From: Planktothrix rubescens CCAP 1459/22
Lineage (GTDB): Bacteria; Cyanobacteriota; Cyanobacteriia; Cyanobacteriales; Microcoleaceae
DNA: 64,000 bases
Reading direction: 5' to 3'
NCBI GenBank assembly: GCA_904830895.1
Contig: LR882958.1
Span: 5,400,397 to 5,464,396, forward strand
The position numbers and the translations under genes are program-made. Positions 16,898 to 26,300 of the stretch are shown in pieces. Position 1 is the stretch's first letter. Every line of letters begins with the position of its first letter. Under the pieces are notes generated by a model. The model saw only the letters and a program-made list of their open reading frames with translations. It did not search any database and was not told where the DNA came from.

Positions 16898-17218
16898 ATG
16901 AATTTCACTATTAAAACTCTAGCAAGAATAATTGCTATCATTATTATGTCAGTAAGTTTAATACTGTTCCTGTATGGAGCTATTAAGTTTTCGCGTGTAG
17001 AAACCGCAGAAACAATTTTTTCAAATATCCAAATCTCAACTCCTGGAGTTACTGTGACATCCTCACTATCTGAAAAAACCAAGAACAATGCTCAAATACT
17101 TATGGTGGGTTCCCTAATAGGTTTCGTTTTAGGAACTGGAGGATTAATTTTAACTAAGCAACTAGCCAATTCAAGTTCTTCCTCAGAACATCAGGAAAAT
17201 GAAGATTCAAAAACTTAA
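16898..17218 (+). CDS. Small two-helix membrane protein of unknown function
   Basis: 106 residues from ATG at 16898, which has GGAG 6 bp upstream; a TTG-started extension from 16871 would overlap the previous gene and lacks such a site. Helix 1 is ARIIAIIIMSVSLILFLYGAI and helix 2 is MVGSLIGFVLGTGGLILT. A Thr/Ser-rich loop of about 45 residues (probably periplasmic) separates them, and the tail is acidic and Ser-rich. It is the last gene of the cassette begun at 14825. Family not recognised. Confidence 0.65.
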   Translation: MNFTIKTLARIIAIIIMSVSLILFLYGAIKFSRVETAETIFSNIQISTPGVTVTSSLSEKTKNNAQILMVGSLIGFVLGTGGLILTKQLANSSSSSEHQENEDSKT

Positions 17219-17293
17219 ATTATAAGCCAAAATTTAAGTGTGGGTATTTCACCTATTTAAAATTGACTTTTTGAGCTTCAGAAATATTAGATA

Positions 17294-18931
17294 TCAAGCT
17301 AATTCCATTACTACATCAATACTATGTCCTAATACTTCATAAACTTTCCGTTGTTTAAATAATTCTAAACAATCGGCATTAATAGTATTTTTAGAGGCTT
17401 CTTGTTGTAGAATTTTCAATGCGGTAACGGTGGGTAATCCGCTTTTGTAAGGGCGATCACCAGCCGTTAAAGCATCATAAATATCGGCGATCGTAATGAT
17501 TTGGGCTTGAATCGGAATATCGACGCTTGTTAACCCCAAGGGATACCCAGTTCCATTCAGTTTTTCATGATGGCGATAGGCAATCATGGGTACATTTTTT
17601 AAATCATTTGTCCAAGGAATTTGTTTTAAAAATGCGTAGGTATAACTAACATGGGATTCAATACTTTCCCGTTCTTCTGGGGTTAAAGTCCCTTGATGGA
17701 TCAACAGTTGATCAATTTCTTCTGGAGTTAATAAAGGTTTCATTTCTCCATCTAAATCGCGGTAGGTTATTTGGGCAACTTCTCGCAGTTGATTTAAGGG
17801 AATTTCTGCTAAAACTTTAGGTTCATTAGCTTCTAATAAAATCGTCCAATATTTACTTAATTTAGTGACAGATTGCGATAATTTTTGATCCGATTCTTGC
17901 AAAGATTGACAGAATATACATTCTTCTTCCTGGGGTAGCTTTTGGGCAGAATGTTGCAACAAATGTTCATATTTTCTCTGAATTGATTCTGCTTCTAAGG
18001 TGCGTTGAGCTAAGGCAAATCGATGACGGATGACTTCTAATTGAGTAGGATAGAGTTTTTTGGGTTTGGTTAAAATGGCTTCGGGAACCCCGACTTTTCC
18101 AAAATCATGTAATAGGGCTGCATAGCGTAATTCTTGCAATTGACGCTCACTAAATGTAATTTCAGAGAGGGAACCAAAGTTAGTTTGACTCACTTCTTGA
18201 CTTAAACGCACAGCTAATTCTGCGACTCTTTCTGAGTGACCACAAGTGCAGGGATCTCTGGCTTCAATCACTTCTACCGATGCTTTAACAAATCCCTCAA
18301 ACAAATTTTCAATACTTTCTTGTAAATGATTTCTTTCAATCGAAATAGCAGCCTGGGAAGCCAGCGATCGCAAAATTCGCTCCTCCCATTTAGAATAGGA
18401 TTTTGTTGCTTCTATGGCATTTTCTGGCGTAATCTTGATATCAGGGTTAACCTTACGATTAATTAATTGTAATACCCCGATCACTTCCCCCTTGCGGTTT
18501 TGCATTGGAACCACTAAAACTGAACGGGTACGATAACTAATATTTTCATCAAAACTCCGATCTAGTTGATAGGGTTCATGTATGGGTAAATCATAGGCAT
18601 CGGGAATATTTAAAGAAACCGAATTTAAAGCCACATATCCGGCTAAACTGCGAGGGGTTAAGGGGATAGCAAATTCTTTAAAAGATAAGTTAGGTAAAGA
18701 CGCATTTTGAGCAATTTTAAACAGTAATTTTGAGTTATTATCACTGTGATCCAAAAGATAAACACTTCCCGCATCACTGGACGTAATTTCACGACTTTTA
18801 GCTAAAATTAAATTCAGCAGGGAGCTTAAATCTTCAGTTCCAGATAAGGCAGTACCAATATCGAGAAGTTTCTCAATTAGTTCCGCTTGTTCATCAAATT
18901 CAGGCAAGAACTTGGGGTTATTAAAAATCAT
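17294..18931 (-). CDS. GAF-HD-GYP domain phosphodiesterase/sensor
   Basis: 545 residues. A GAF domain covers about 15-200 (DIGTALSGTEDLSSLLNLIL, ITSSDAGSVYLLD, SRTRSVLVVPMQNRKGEVIGVLQLINRK). The HD-GYP domain covers about 210-545: GHSERVAELAVRLS, the metal-binding LLHDFGKVGVP near 277 and YRHHEKLNGTGYPLGL near 455, ending with IADIYDALTAGDRPYK. Thus HD, HHExxxGxGYP and related ligands are intact; the family hydrolyses cyclic-di-GMP or related dinucleotides. An insertion of about 90 residues with CIFCQ separates the two HD-GYP halves. Soluble, cytoplasmic; it is convergent with the ABC cassette. Confidence 0.92.
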   Translation of the reverse strand: MIFNNPKFLPEFDEQAELIEKLLDIGTALSGTEDLSSLLNLILAKSREITSSDAGSVYLLDHSDNNSKLLFKIAQNASLPNLSFKEFAIPLTPRSLAGYVALNSVSLNIPDAYDLPIHEPYQLDRSFDENISYRTRSVLVVPMQNRKGEVIGVLQLINRKVNPDIKITPENAIEATKSYSKWEERILRSLASQAAISIERNHLQESIENLFEGFVKASVEVIEARDPCTCGHSERVAELAVRLSQEVSQTNFGSLSEITFSERQLQELRYAALLHDFGKVGVPEAILTKPKKLYPTQLEVIRHRFALAQRTLEAESIQRKYEHLLQHSAQKLPQEEECIFCQSLQESDQKLSQSVTKLSKYWTILLEANEPKVLAEIPLNQLREVAQITYRDLDGEMKPLLTPEEIDQLLIHQGTLTPEERESIESHVSYTYAFLKQIPWTNDLKNVPMIAYRHHEKLNGTGYPLGLTSVDIPIQAQIITIADIYDALTAGDRPYKSGLPTVTALKILQQEASKNTINADCLELFKQRKVYEVLGHSIDVVMELA

Positions 18932-19027
18932 CTTTCTTCAACACAGCTAAAGCTGCGAATTCAAATGGGGAAATAGCAAAGGCTTATGGGGTATTCTATC
19001 ATAAAAAAAACGGCAGTATTCTTAAGA

Positions 19028-19309
19028 TTAAAACAGTGCTGAGATTTGTTGCGCTAGGGCAAAATCTTTTTCGGTTAAGCCCCCGGCATCATGACTGGTT
19101 AAACTGATGGTCAATTTATTATAGGAAATTTCTAAATCGGGGTGATGTCCAGCCGTTTCCGCAGGTTCAACAAGTTTGTTAACAAATGCAATCGCTTCAA
19201 TAAAATCTTTAAAGATTTTGACTATTTTTAAATGCTTTCCTTCCACTTTCCAGTCGGGAACTTGACTAGAAAGTTCTTGAATTTGGCTAGAATTGAGTAG
19301 TGCAACCAT
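19028..19309 (-). CDS. Pterin-4a-carbinolamine dehydratase (PhhB/DCoH family)
   Basis: 93 residues from ATG at 19309 (MVALLNSSQ); the frame continues upstream for 18 codons but those are AT-rich leader. The active-site region AGHHPDLEISYNKLTISLTSHDAGGLTEKDFALA is the PCD signature: two adjacent His, later His and Asp. The enzyme dehydrates 4a-hydroxytetrahydropterin, recycling the cofactor of aromatic amino-acid hydroxylases; in cyanobacteria it has also been connected with carboxysome-type homologues, but this is the classical length. A structured, GC-rich stretch lies 50 bp upstream. Confidence 0.93.
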   Translation of the reverse strand: MVALLNSSQIQELSSQVPDWKVEGKHLKIVKIFKDFIEAIAFVNKLVEPAETAGHHPDLEISYNKLTISLTSHDAGGLTEKDFALAQQISALF

Positions 19310-19369
19310 GGGATTATTAGGGATAAAAATAAATTGATTATAAACAATACTATCCGCCCTCACCCAGCC

Positions 19370-19610
19370 CTGGTTTTAGCCGTTGCCATTCCAGATCGGG
19401 CGAGAGCGGTGTAGCGGGTCTCTTGAATCGGAACCTGACTGCCGGAAGATCACTCTAACAAGTCCGGTTATCTAGGTCAACAAGTGTCCTAACAGAACAT
19501 AGACTTGGCACTAGAGGACAGCCCCGGCGCACAGCCGGCATTTTCCAATCAAGTGACCCATGGGTTTACTACCTTCAATCATGGGCATCACCTCCTTGAT
19601 TCCCTAAACG
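19370..19610 (-). ncRNA. Candidate structured RNA, possibly HEARO/IscB-omegaRNA-like
   Basis: A GC-rich island between AT-rich flanks with no long ORF. Read on the minus strand it has several helices: ATCAAG-GTGA-CCCATG (19580-19600) with CATGGG-TCAC-TTGAT (19547-19564); hairpin CCGGC-TGTGC-GCCGG (19524-19538); TGTCCT with AGGACA; CCGGA with TCCGG. The 3' end is a run resembling GGGCTGGGTGAGGGCGGA. This size and end recall HEARO RNAs, the guides of IscB nucleases, which occur as stand-alone copies in Oscillatoriales, but no IscB gene is adjacent and I could not search Rfam. A 5' leader RNA for the downstream dehydratase gene is the alternative. Ends are approximate. Confidence 0.45.
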
Positions 19611-19740
19611 GTTTAATTCGTTCAGTGTTTACGCTTTTTAGGATAACACAATATTTCAGAATTGCACACCCCAATTGGTAAAAAAATCAAATACTTTCCA
19701 GAGGTAAAATTAAGATTTTGCAATCTATCGGGAAATAGGG

Positions 19741-19808
19741 ATCACGGATTTAAGAGGATTTCACGGATTTCACGGATTTTAATCTATGTTAATCTGCATA
19801 ATCCTGCT
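19741..19808. repeat. Dispersed repeat 'ATCACGGATTTAAG', copy 2 (inverted, one end lost)
   Basis: Reverse complement of the element at 11926-12004: ATCACGGATTTAAGAGGATT starts it and the match runs through TCACGGATTT units and AATCTGCATAATCCTGCTT with few changes, but the second terminal ATCACGG arm is missing. Its end supplies the stop codon and last residues of the phosphoribosyltransferase gene at 19789. Confidence 0.8.
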
Positions 19809-20292
19809 TGGCTAAATTTAAGTTTTCATAACATTCAAAGGGTTGATGAATCCAGGGATGATCAGCCAGATAATCAATATAATAATCGGGAGCGATCGCC
19901 GAACAACTTTTGTACCACAAAACAGCGGTTTTCATTTCTTGAATTTGGGGATAACGGGATTTTAACCAACCGATAGACTCTTGTAAACTAACCCCAGAAT
20001 CGACTAAATCATCTACTAATAAAACTTGACTTCCTAATGTGTCTGTTGTCATTGTTAGGTGTTCAGCGAGTTTAATTCCTCCTCGAACTTTCCCCCCGAC
20101 TCCAGAATAGGATGATGTGGATAAAATTGCCAGGGGTTGATCAAAAATTCGAGATAAAATATCCCCCACGCGCAATCCTCCCCTTGCTAAACAGACAATT
20201 TGATTAAATTGCCATTGGGAGTCATAAATTTTTTTGGCTAAGGTTTCAATCTTTTGATGATATTCTGTCCAAGAAATATACAGATCGCTCAT
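19789..20292 (-). CDS. Phosphoribosyltransferase family protein
   Basis: 167 residues from ATG at 20292 (MSDLYISWTEY). It is a type I PRTase: the PRPP-binding loop is VLLVDDLVDSGVSL (two acidic residues before the loop), with the upstream CLARGGLRVGDILSR and a flexible-loop segment SSYSGVGGKVRGG. It resembles xanthine/hypoxanthine-type PRTases (XGPRT-like) that salvage purine bases, but the base specificity cannot be read. A longer frame exists upstream, but it translates the 7-bp repeat as NYELRIT units and is not native. The final KQDYAD comes from a dispersed repeat. Confidence 0.87.
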   Translation of the reverse strand: MSDLYISWTEYHQKIETLAKKIYDSQWQFNQIVCLARGGLRVGDILSRIFDQPLAILSTSSYSGVGGKVRGGIKLAEHLTMTTDTLGSQVLLVDDLVDSGVSLQESIGWLKSRYPQIQEMKTAVLWYKSCSAIAPDYYIDYLADHPWIHQPFECYENLNLAKQDYAD

Positions 20293-20302
20293 AATTAGGT
20301 AA

Positions 20303-20375
20303 TGGGTAATTCGTAATGGGTAATTCGTAATTCGTAATTCGTAATTCGTAATTCGTAATTCGTAATTACCCATTA
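20303..20375. repeat. Heptamer tandem repeat GTAATTC/GTAATGG
   Basis: Ten or so 7-bp units: GTAATGG and GTAATTC in mixed order, then a homogeneous stretch of GTAATTC, ending in a GTAATTACCCATTAC palindrome that forms the end of the giant kinase gene. Its reverse complement (GAATTAC) recurs at 30671-30735, and GTAATGG at 43285-43314. Confidence 0.9.
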
Positions 20376-23300
20376 CTCATTTTCGATAAACAGCGTTCTA
20401 AATAAATTTGAGCCACTTGATCTTGGGGATTGCGATCCAGACATTCTTGGAATAACTGTGCCGCCTCTGAGTAACGTTCTAAATAATACTGCATTAATCC
20501 ATACTCAAAGGTAGTTTTTGTAATTAATTTCCCCGCTTTAATTTCGGGTAAATCTGCATCAAACACCTCATAGACAGTAACAGCATCGGATTTTCCTTTG
20601 ACTTTTACCCGATCAATAATTCTAAACGCATATTGATTAGCGTCTTCTAAAGCCATAAAAGTCCAATGGGTAATTAATAAAGAAACCCCATAATTTTTAG
20701 TTAAATTTTCAATCCGAGAAGCCACATTCACCGAATCACTAATCACCGTACTATCCAGGCGATTTTTACCCCCGACAATTCCCAACATTAATCCCCCGGT
20801 ATTAATGCCAATGCCAATTTTAATTGGGGGACGATCGGGGCGTTGGCGGGTTTCATTATAGTCATTAAGTCGATTAATCATCTCCACTCCAGCTCGTACA
20901 GAATCATCGGCAGATCCGCCAAATAATGCCATAATTTCATCCCCAATATATTTATCAATAAACCCATAATTATCAACAATTGCAGGCTCCATACGACTTA
21001 AAAAAGCATTAATAAATTTAAAATTATCTTCGGGTGTCATATCTTCAGACAGGCTAGTAAAATCCCGAATATCAGCAAATAAAATCGACATTTCTTTTTG
21101 AACTGCCGCCCCTAACTGCACTTCTACAATACTTTCATAACCCAAAAAAGAAAGAAATTCATGGGGAACAAATCGCGCCGCTGCGTCGGTTAATTCAAAT
21201 TCAGAATCTAGGGCTTCATCTAAATGAAGATTCAATTCTGAGAGTTTTTGCATAAATTGAATTCGATCTTCTTCGGCTTTTTTTCGCTCGGTAATATCAA
21301 CCACAAAACCTTCATAATAAAGTAATTGATTCTGCTCATTAAATACAGCCCGGGCATTTTCAGAAATCCAAATAATACTGCCATCTTTACGATAGGCTTT
21401 AAATTCAAATCCTGAAACTTCTCCCTGCTGATCAATTAATTGTTTAAAATCCTTTCGCCTTTGGGAATCAACATAAAGTTCTTCTTGAACATTAGTAATC
21501 ATCGACATTAAATCCCAGGGAGAATCATAACCTAAAATTCTGGCTAGGGCGGGATTTGCACTAATATAACGTCCGGTGGGTGTAGTTTGAAATAAGCCTT
21601 CACTAGCATTTTCAAAAATACTGCGATATTTTTCTTCCGCCTGTCTTAATGCTTGTTCAGTTTGCTGACGTTTAGTAATATCTTGAAAGGCGAGAATTGC
21701 ATAGGCTAAATCCCCCTGTTCGTCATAGGTTGGTGTCACCCAATTTTCAATCAAAATGGTTTTATCTCCTTGATTGACTTCTAAAATAAAGGTGGTGTCT
21801 TGGGTCGAATTAGAGAAATTATCATCGGAAATTGGGGCATAGGATAGATGGTTTTGAAACCCGTTAAGATAGGCTTGATAAATATTAGATAAGGCATCAC
21901 AGACCACTCCAGGAATCACTTTAGTTTTGAGTAATTCCTGAGCTTTTTGATTGGTATAATAGGGCTTTCCTGTGGGATCTAAAACAGCAACACCCACGGG
22001 AATTCCTTCTAAAAATTGTGTCATCTGTCGTTCATTATTTCTAACCTGGGAATACAGTTTAGCATTATCAATGGAAATTGCAGCTTGAGAAAATAGGATT
22101 TTCAGAACTTCTAATCTTTCTGGGGTAAACACTGCGGTTGTTAAGTTATTTTCAAGATACAGAATTCCAATCAATTTTCCTCTATTTTTAATCGGAGTCA
22201 TTAAAATAGATCGGGATTGATGATGTTCCAAATAGGGATCATGACGATATCGCGGTTCTTGACGAGCATCGGATAAAATCACAAATTCTTGGGTTTGAAT
22301 CACCGTATTCAGAATTAAAAGCGGTAGGTTTTCACTCTCCTCTATGGGTAGGGATTTTAATAAGGAATGAATTTCAATGGAGTCCCCATTTAAAGGATTT
22401 AAACTAGCGATCGCTTCAATCACTAAGTTGCCCGATTTAAACAAAAGAATACAACATTTTTCTGCTCCAGCATTTTGAATCACCACTTGAATTAATCGCC
22501 TCAAAAGCTGCTCTAAATCAATTTCTTGAGATAGGGCTTGAGAGGCTTTGGTCACCGTTGCTAAATCAAGAGCAGCCGAACCCCCATTACTACTTGATAT
22601 AATTGTTTCTTCGGTATTTGTATTGATTGTGACTCCAGTTTTAGGGACAATAATTTGTTCCAAAATAGAATCTAACAGTTGAGAATAACGAGATTCTAAA
22701 ATCTTAACTTTAGCAAAAGCGCCCCAATGAGCATAACCATAATAGGCATCAATTAGGTATACCCGAGCAATTTTTTCTTTTCCCCAATCTAAATAAAATT
22801 GAGCCGCTAATTCATAACCGAGGGCTTCTTCCTGAATAAATTGATGGGTTTGAGCCCAATCGATCGCTTGTTCAAAGGCTTCCATCACTTTAACATAATT
22901 CCCTTGAATTCGGTTATATTCGGCTTCTACCAAATAAAAATAATGGGAAAAATTTACCGGAGTCAAGGTAGCATAGATTTTTAGTTTTTCAAGATTTAAG
23001 GAAATTGTTTCTAAAATACGAGCCTGTTGCTCCCCAGAATATTCAGAATAGAGGGCTAGATTAATTAAAGATTGATAACAGTAAAAAATCGGTAAGAAAA
23101 TGAAATAGGTTTGTCTATCTAAATATAATTCGGCTTGTTGACACCACTCCCGCGCCTGTTGAAATTTCCCTAATCTATAGGTTAAAATCATAAAATTTAA
23201 AGCCAATTGGAACGGTATTTCCTGGGAAGAATGTCCAATTTCACTTATTTTTGGGATTTGGGTTTCAACATAAGAAAAATTCAGTAGGGTTTGGGGATCT

Positions 23301-26300
23301 AATTTCCCATTTAAAATTTGTAACTTTTGATCATAGTGGGTCATAACCATAAGTTCCGATGGAGATTTTAAATCTCGAAACTGATTTAAGAAATACTCAA
23401 TTTCTGATTCTAATTCCGATATGTCTTTACCCAATATATCCGCTATTTCAATATAGGATTGAGCTAGACAATACCCTTGTTCAATATTCCCAAGTTCTTG
23501 AATTTGGTATGAGTATAGTTGTAGAGGTGATAACAGATTTTTTAAGGAATATTTATAGGGTTTAATTAGGGTATAAACTAATTTTTTGACATTAATTTTT
23601 AACTCATAATTCCCTAATTTAGCAGATAATTCTAAAGCCAATTCTCCCATTTCATTCCCTAATTCTATATCTCCTTTGGTACAAAGTATAAATCCGAAAG
23701 CTGCATAAACTAAACTAGATAAAGCGGTATTTCCCCGTTGACAGGATAAATTTACTAATGTGATTACCCTTATGGGAAATTGTTCAGGTATAGTAACGTA
23801 AGCTGAAGGAAAACTGGCGGTTAAAATAGTGAATAAACTCACTAAATTAGGATCGGATAATTCGGGCAAATCTAATAATTCTAAAGGGGATCTTCCCGCT
23901 AAATAATTGATAAAATTTTGCTTTAATTCTTGCCAAGATTCTAAAGGGGAATCATCTCCCAAACTCACATCAAGCTGTTGACAAACAGTTAAAGCAAGAT
24001 TCACCGCATTTTGATCTTGATGTTGACTTCTATACCCTTGAATCAATAACTCATAAATTCTAACTTGATCCGATAGGGTTTTAGCCTGTTCTAATATAAT
24101 CCTACCCCAATCATTTAGGGATTCAAAATCTTGACTTAAAGCCGCAACTTCTGTGGCTTCTGTATATAATTCTAAGGTTAATTGATAGTCGGTTTCCCAA
24201 CTGTTGGCGGTTAATAATCCCATCCCGATCGCTAAATGTCCAACGGCCGTTGGATAGGCGGTGGTTATCTTTGCTTTGCGTCCTGCTATTAAGTTAAATA
24301 AGGCTAACTGATGACGTTCTTTTAGATTTTTAATTAAACCTACGCCTAAATTGAACTGATTAATAATATTCAATAAAGTTTCTGGCAAAAGTTCAGTTAA
24401 AATTGTTTCTATGGGTTGATCAAACCGTTTTTGAATTTGATTTAATAATAACTTTCCTATTTTTAAATGGGTCGCTTGTCGTTGAGAACTGGGAATTAAA
24501 AGATAGGCAGCTTGTTGAATTCGATCATGAATAAATTTATATTGATCAACTCCCGATTGTAATAGGGGTAAAGTTTCATCGGGATCAAATTGTGAACCCA
24601 AATCTACACCCATTTCTAGGGAATAAAATGGATAAATTTCTTTAACAATAACAATCAATTGAGCCTGAGCAGCAACTTCTAAGGCTTGTAAGATTTCTAA
24701 ATAGGATATTTCTGTCACCGTTGCTAAATCAAAGGCATTAAATTGATGGCCTAAACAGGCAGCAAATTTTAAAATTTCCTGGGTTGCTTCTGGTAATTGT
24801 TGTAATTTATGAATAATTAAATCTAAAATATTAGGATTGACAAAACGAGTTTTGATTTCCGTTAAATCACATTGCCAACCCCTCAGTAAATCTTGATTAC
24901 CAAGGGAAGATTGAGGCGGATGAAACCAGATTAGTTCTTCTGTATATAATGACTGGAGAAATTGACTCACAAAAAAAGGATTTCCTTGGGTTTGTTGGTT
25001 GACTAATTTCGTTAGGGGTTGAGCTAATTCTAAGGAACAAACTAATGTTTCTGCTATGATTTGATTAATGGCAGATGCTTCTAAAGGATTTAAAACAATC
25101 TGCTCAATCGGAGTTCCTAAATTTTCTAAGGTTTTTAAGGTTTCTCTTAAAGGATGGGTTTCTCCGATTTCTTGATCCCGATAGGCTAGAATTAAAACTA
25201 GGGATTGGGATGAATTTTCAGGACTCATTAATACCTGAATTAATCTTAAAGATTCTATATCCGCCCATTGTAAATCATCCAAAAAAATAATTAAGGGATG
25301 GGGCGGTTGAGCAAAGACCTGAATTAACCTGAGAATTAAACGATTAAACTGATTTTGATCAAGATTTGCTTCTAATTCAGGAGTTAAAACTTGCTGATTT
25401 AATAAAGATTTTAGTTCGGGAATAACATCAACGAGAATCTGGGTTTTTTCTCCTAATGCTTCCATTAGTTTGGTTTTCCAATCTTCAACTTTTGCGGGAG
25501 TTTCTGTTAAGATTTGTTGAATTAACTGTTTAATCCCTTGTACCCATCCCCAAAAGGGGGTATTATTTCTAAATTGATCAAATTTACCGGATATAAAATA
25601 AGCTTGATTTTGGATTGTTTTTTGATAAAACTCTTGAACCAGGGACGATTTTCCAATACCCGATTGACCCGTAATAACGATAATTCTGGATTGAATCTCT
25701 GGAAAAATTGAACTTAAATGAGCTAGTTCTGATTCCCGTCCATAAAACTTATCAGGAATAATAAAACGATCATTTAAGTCCATGCTGGCTAGAGGAAATA
25801 GAGGAATATCCCCGATTGTTTCCCACTGTTCTAAACATAATTCTAAATCATGTAATAATCCTGATGGGGTTTGATACCGTGCTTCTGGATTTTTAGCCAT
25901 CAATTTTAAAATAATATTATTTAACATCAAAGGTAAAGAAGGTCTGATTTCAACTAAAGGCAAAGGTAAGAGGGCTAAATGGGCATGAATTAACTCTAAA
26001 GGTTCGGAAGATTGGAAGGGAAGTTTGCGCGTGAATAATTGATAAAGGGTAACACCCAAAGAATATAAATCTGTTCGATAATCAATACCTCGATGGGTTC
26101 TTCCTGTCTGTTCAGGGGACATATATGCTAAGGTTCCTTCTAACCCTTGGGAATTGAAAAATTCCTGATTTTGGCGGTCAAATTGGGTGGAAATACTAAA
26201 ATCGATCAGTTGAATTTTTAGGGTTTCGGGATGCACTAAAATATTTTGCAACTTCACATCTTTGTGAATAATTCGATGTTGATATAACTGTTCTAAAATT

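Noticed and set aside
19370..19610. tmRNA, RNase P RNA or SRP RNA as identity of the structured region
   Set aside because: The tmRNA ends (GGGGCTG / tRNA-like 3' end), RNase P cores and the SRP GNAR tetraloop segment are not seen, and the length is wrong for RNase P.
20303..20373. N-terminal extension of the phosphoribosyltransferase to 20373
   Set aside because: The additional residues translate the 7-bp repeat (NYELRIT units); the native start is the ATG at 20292.
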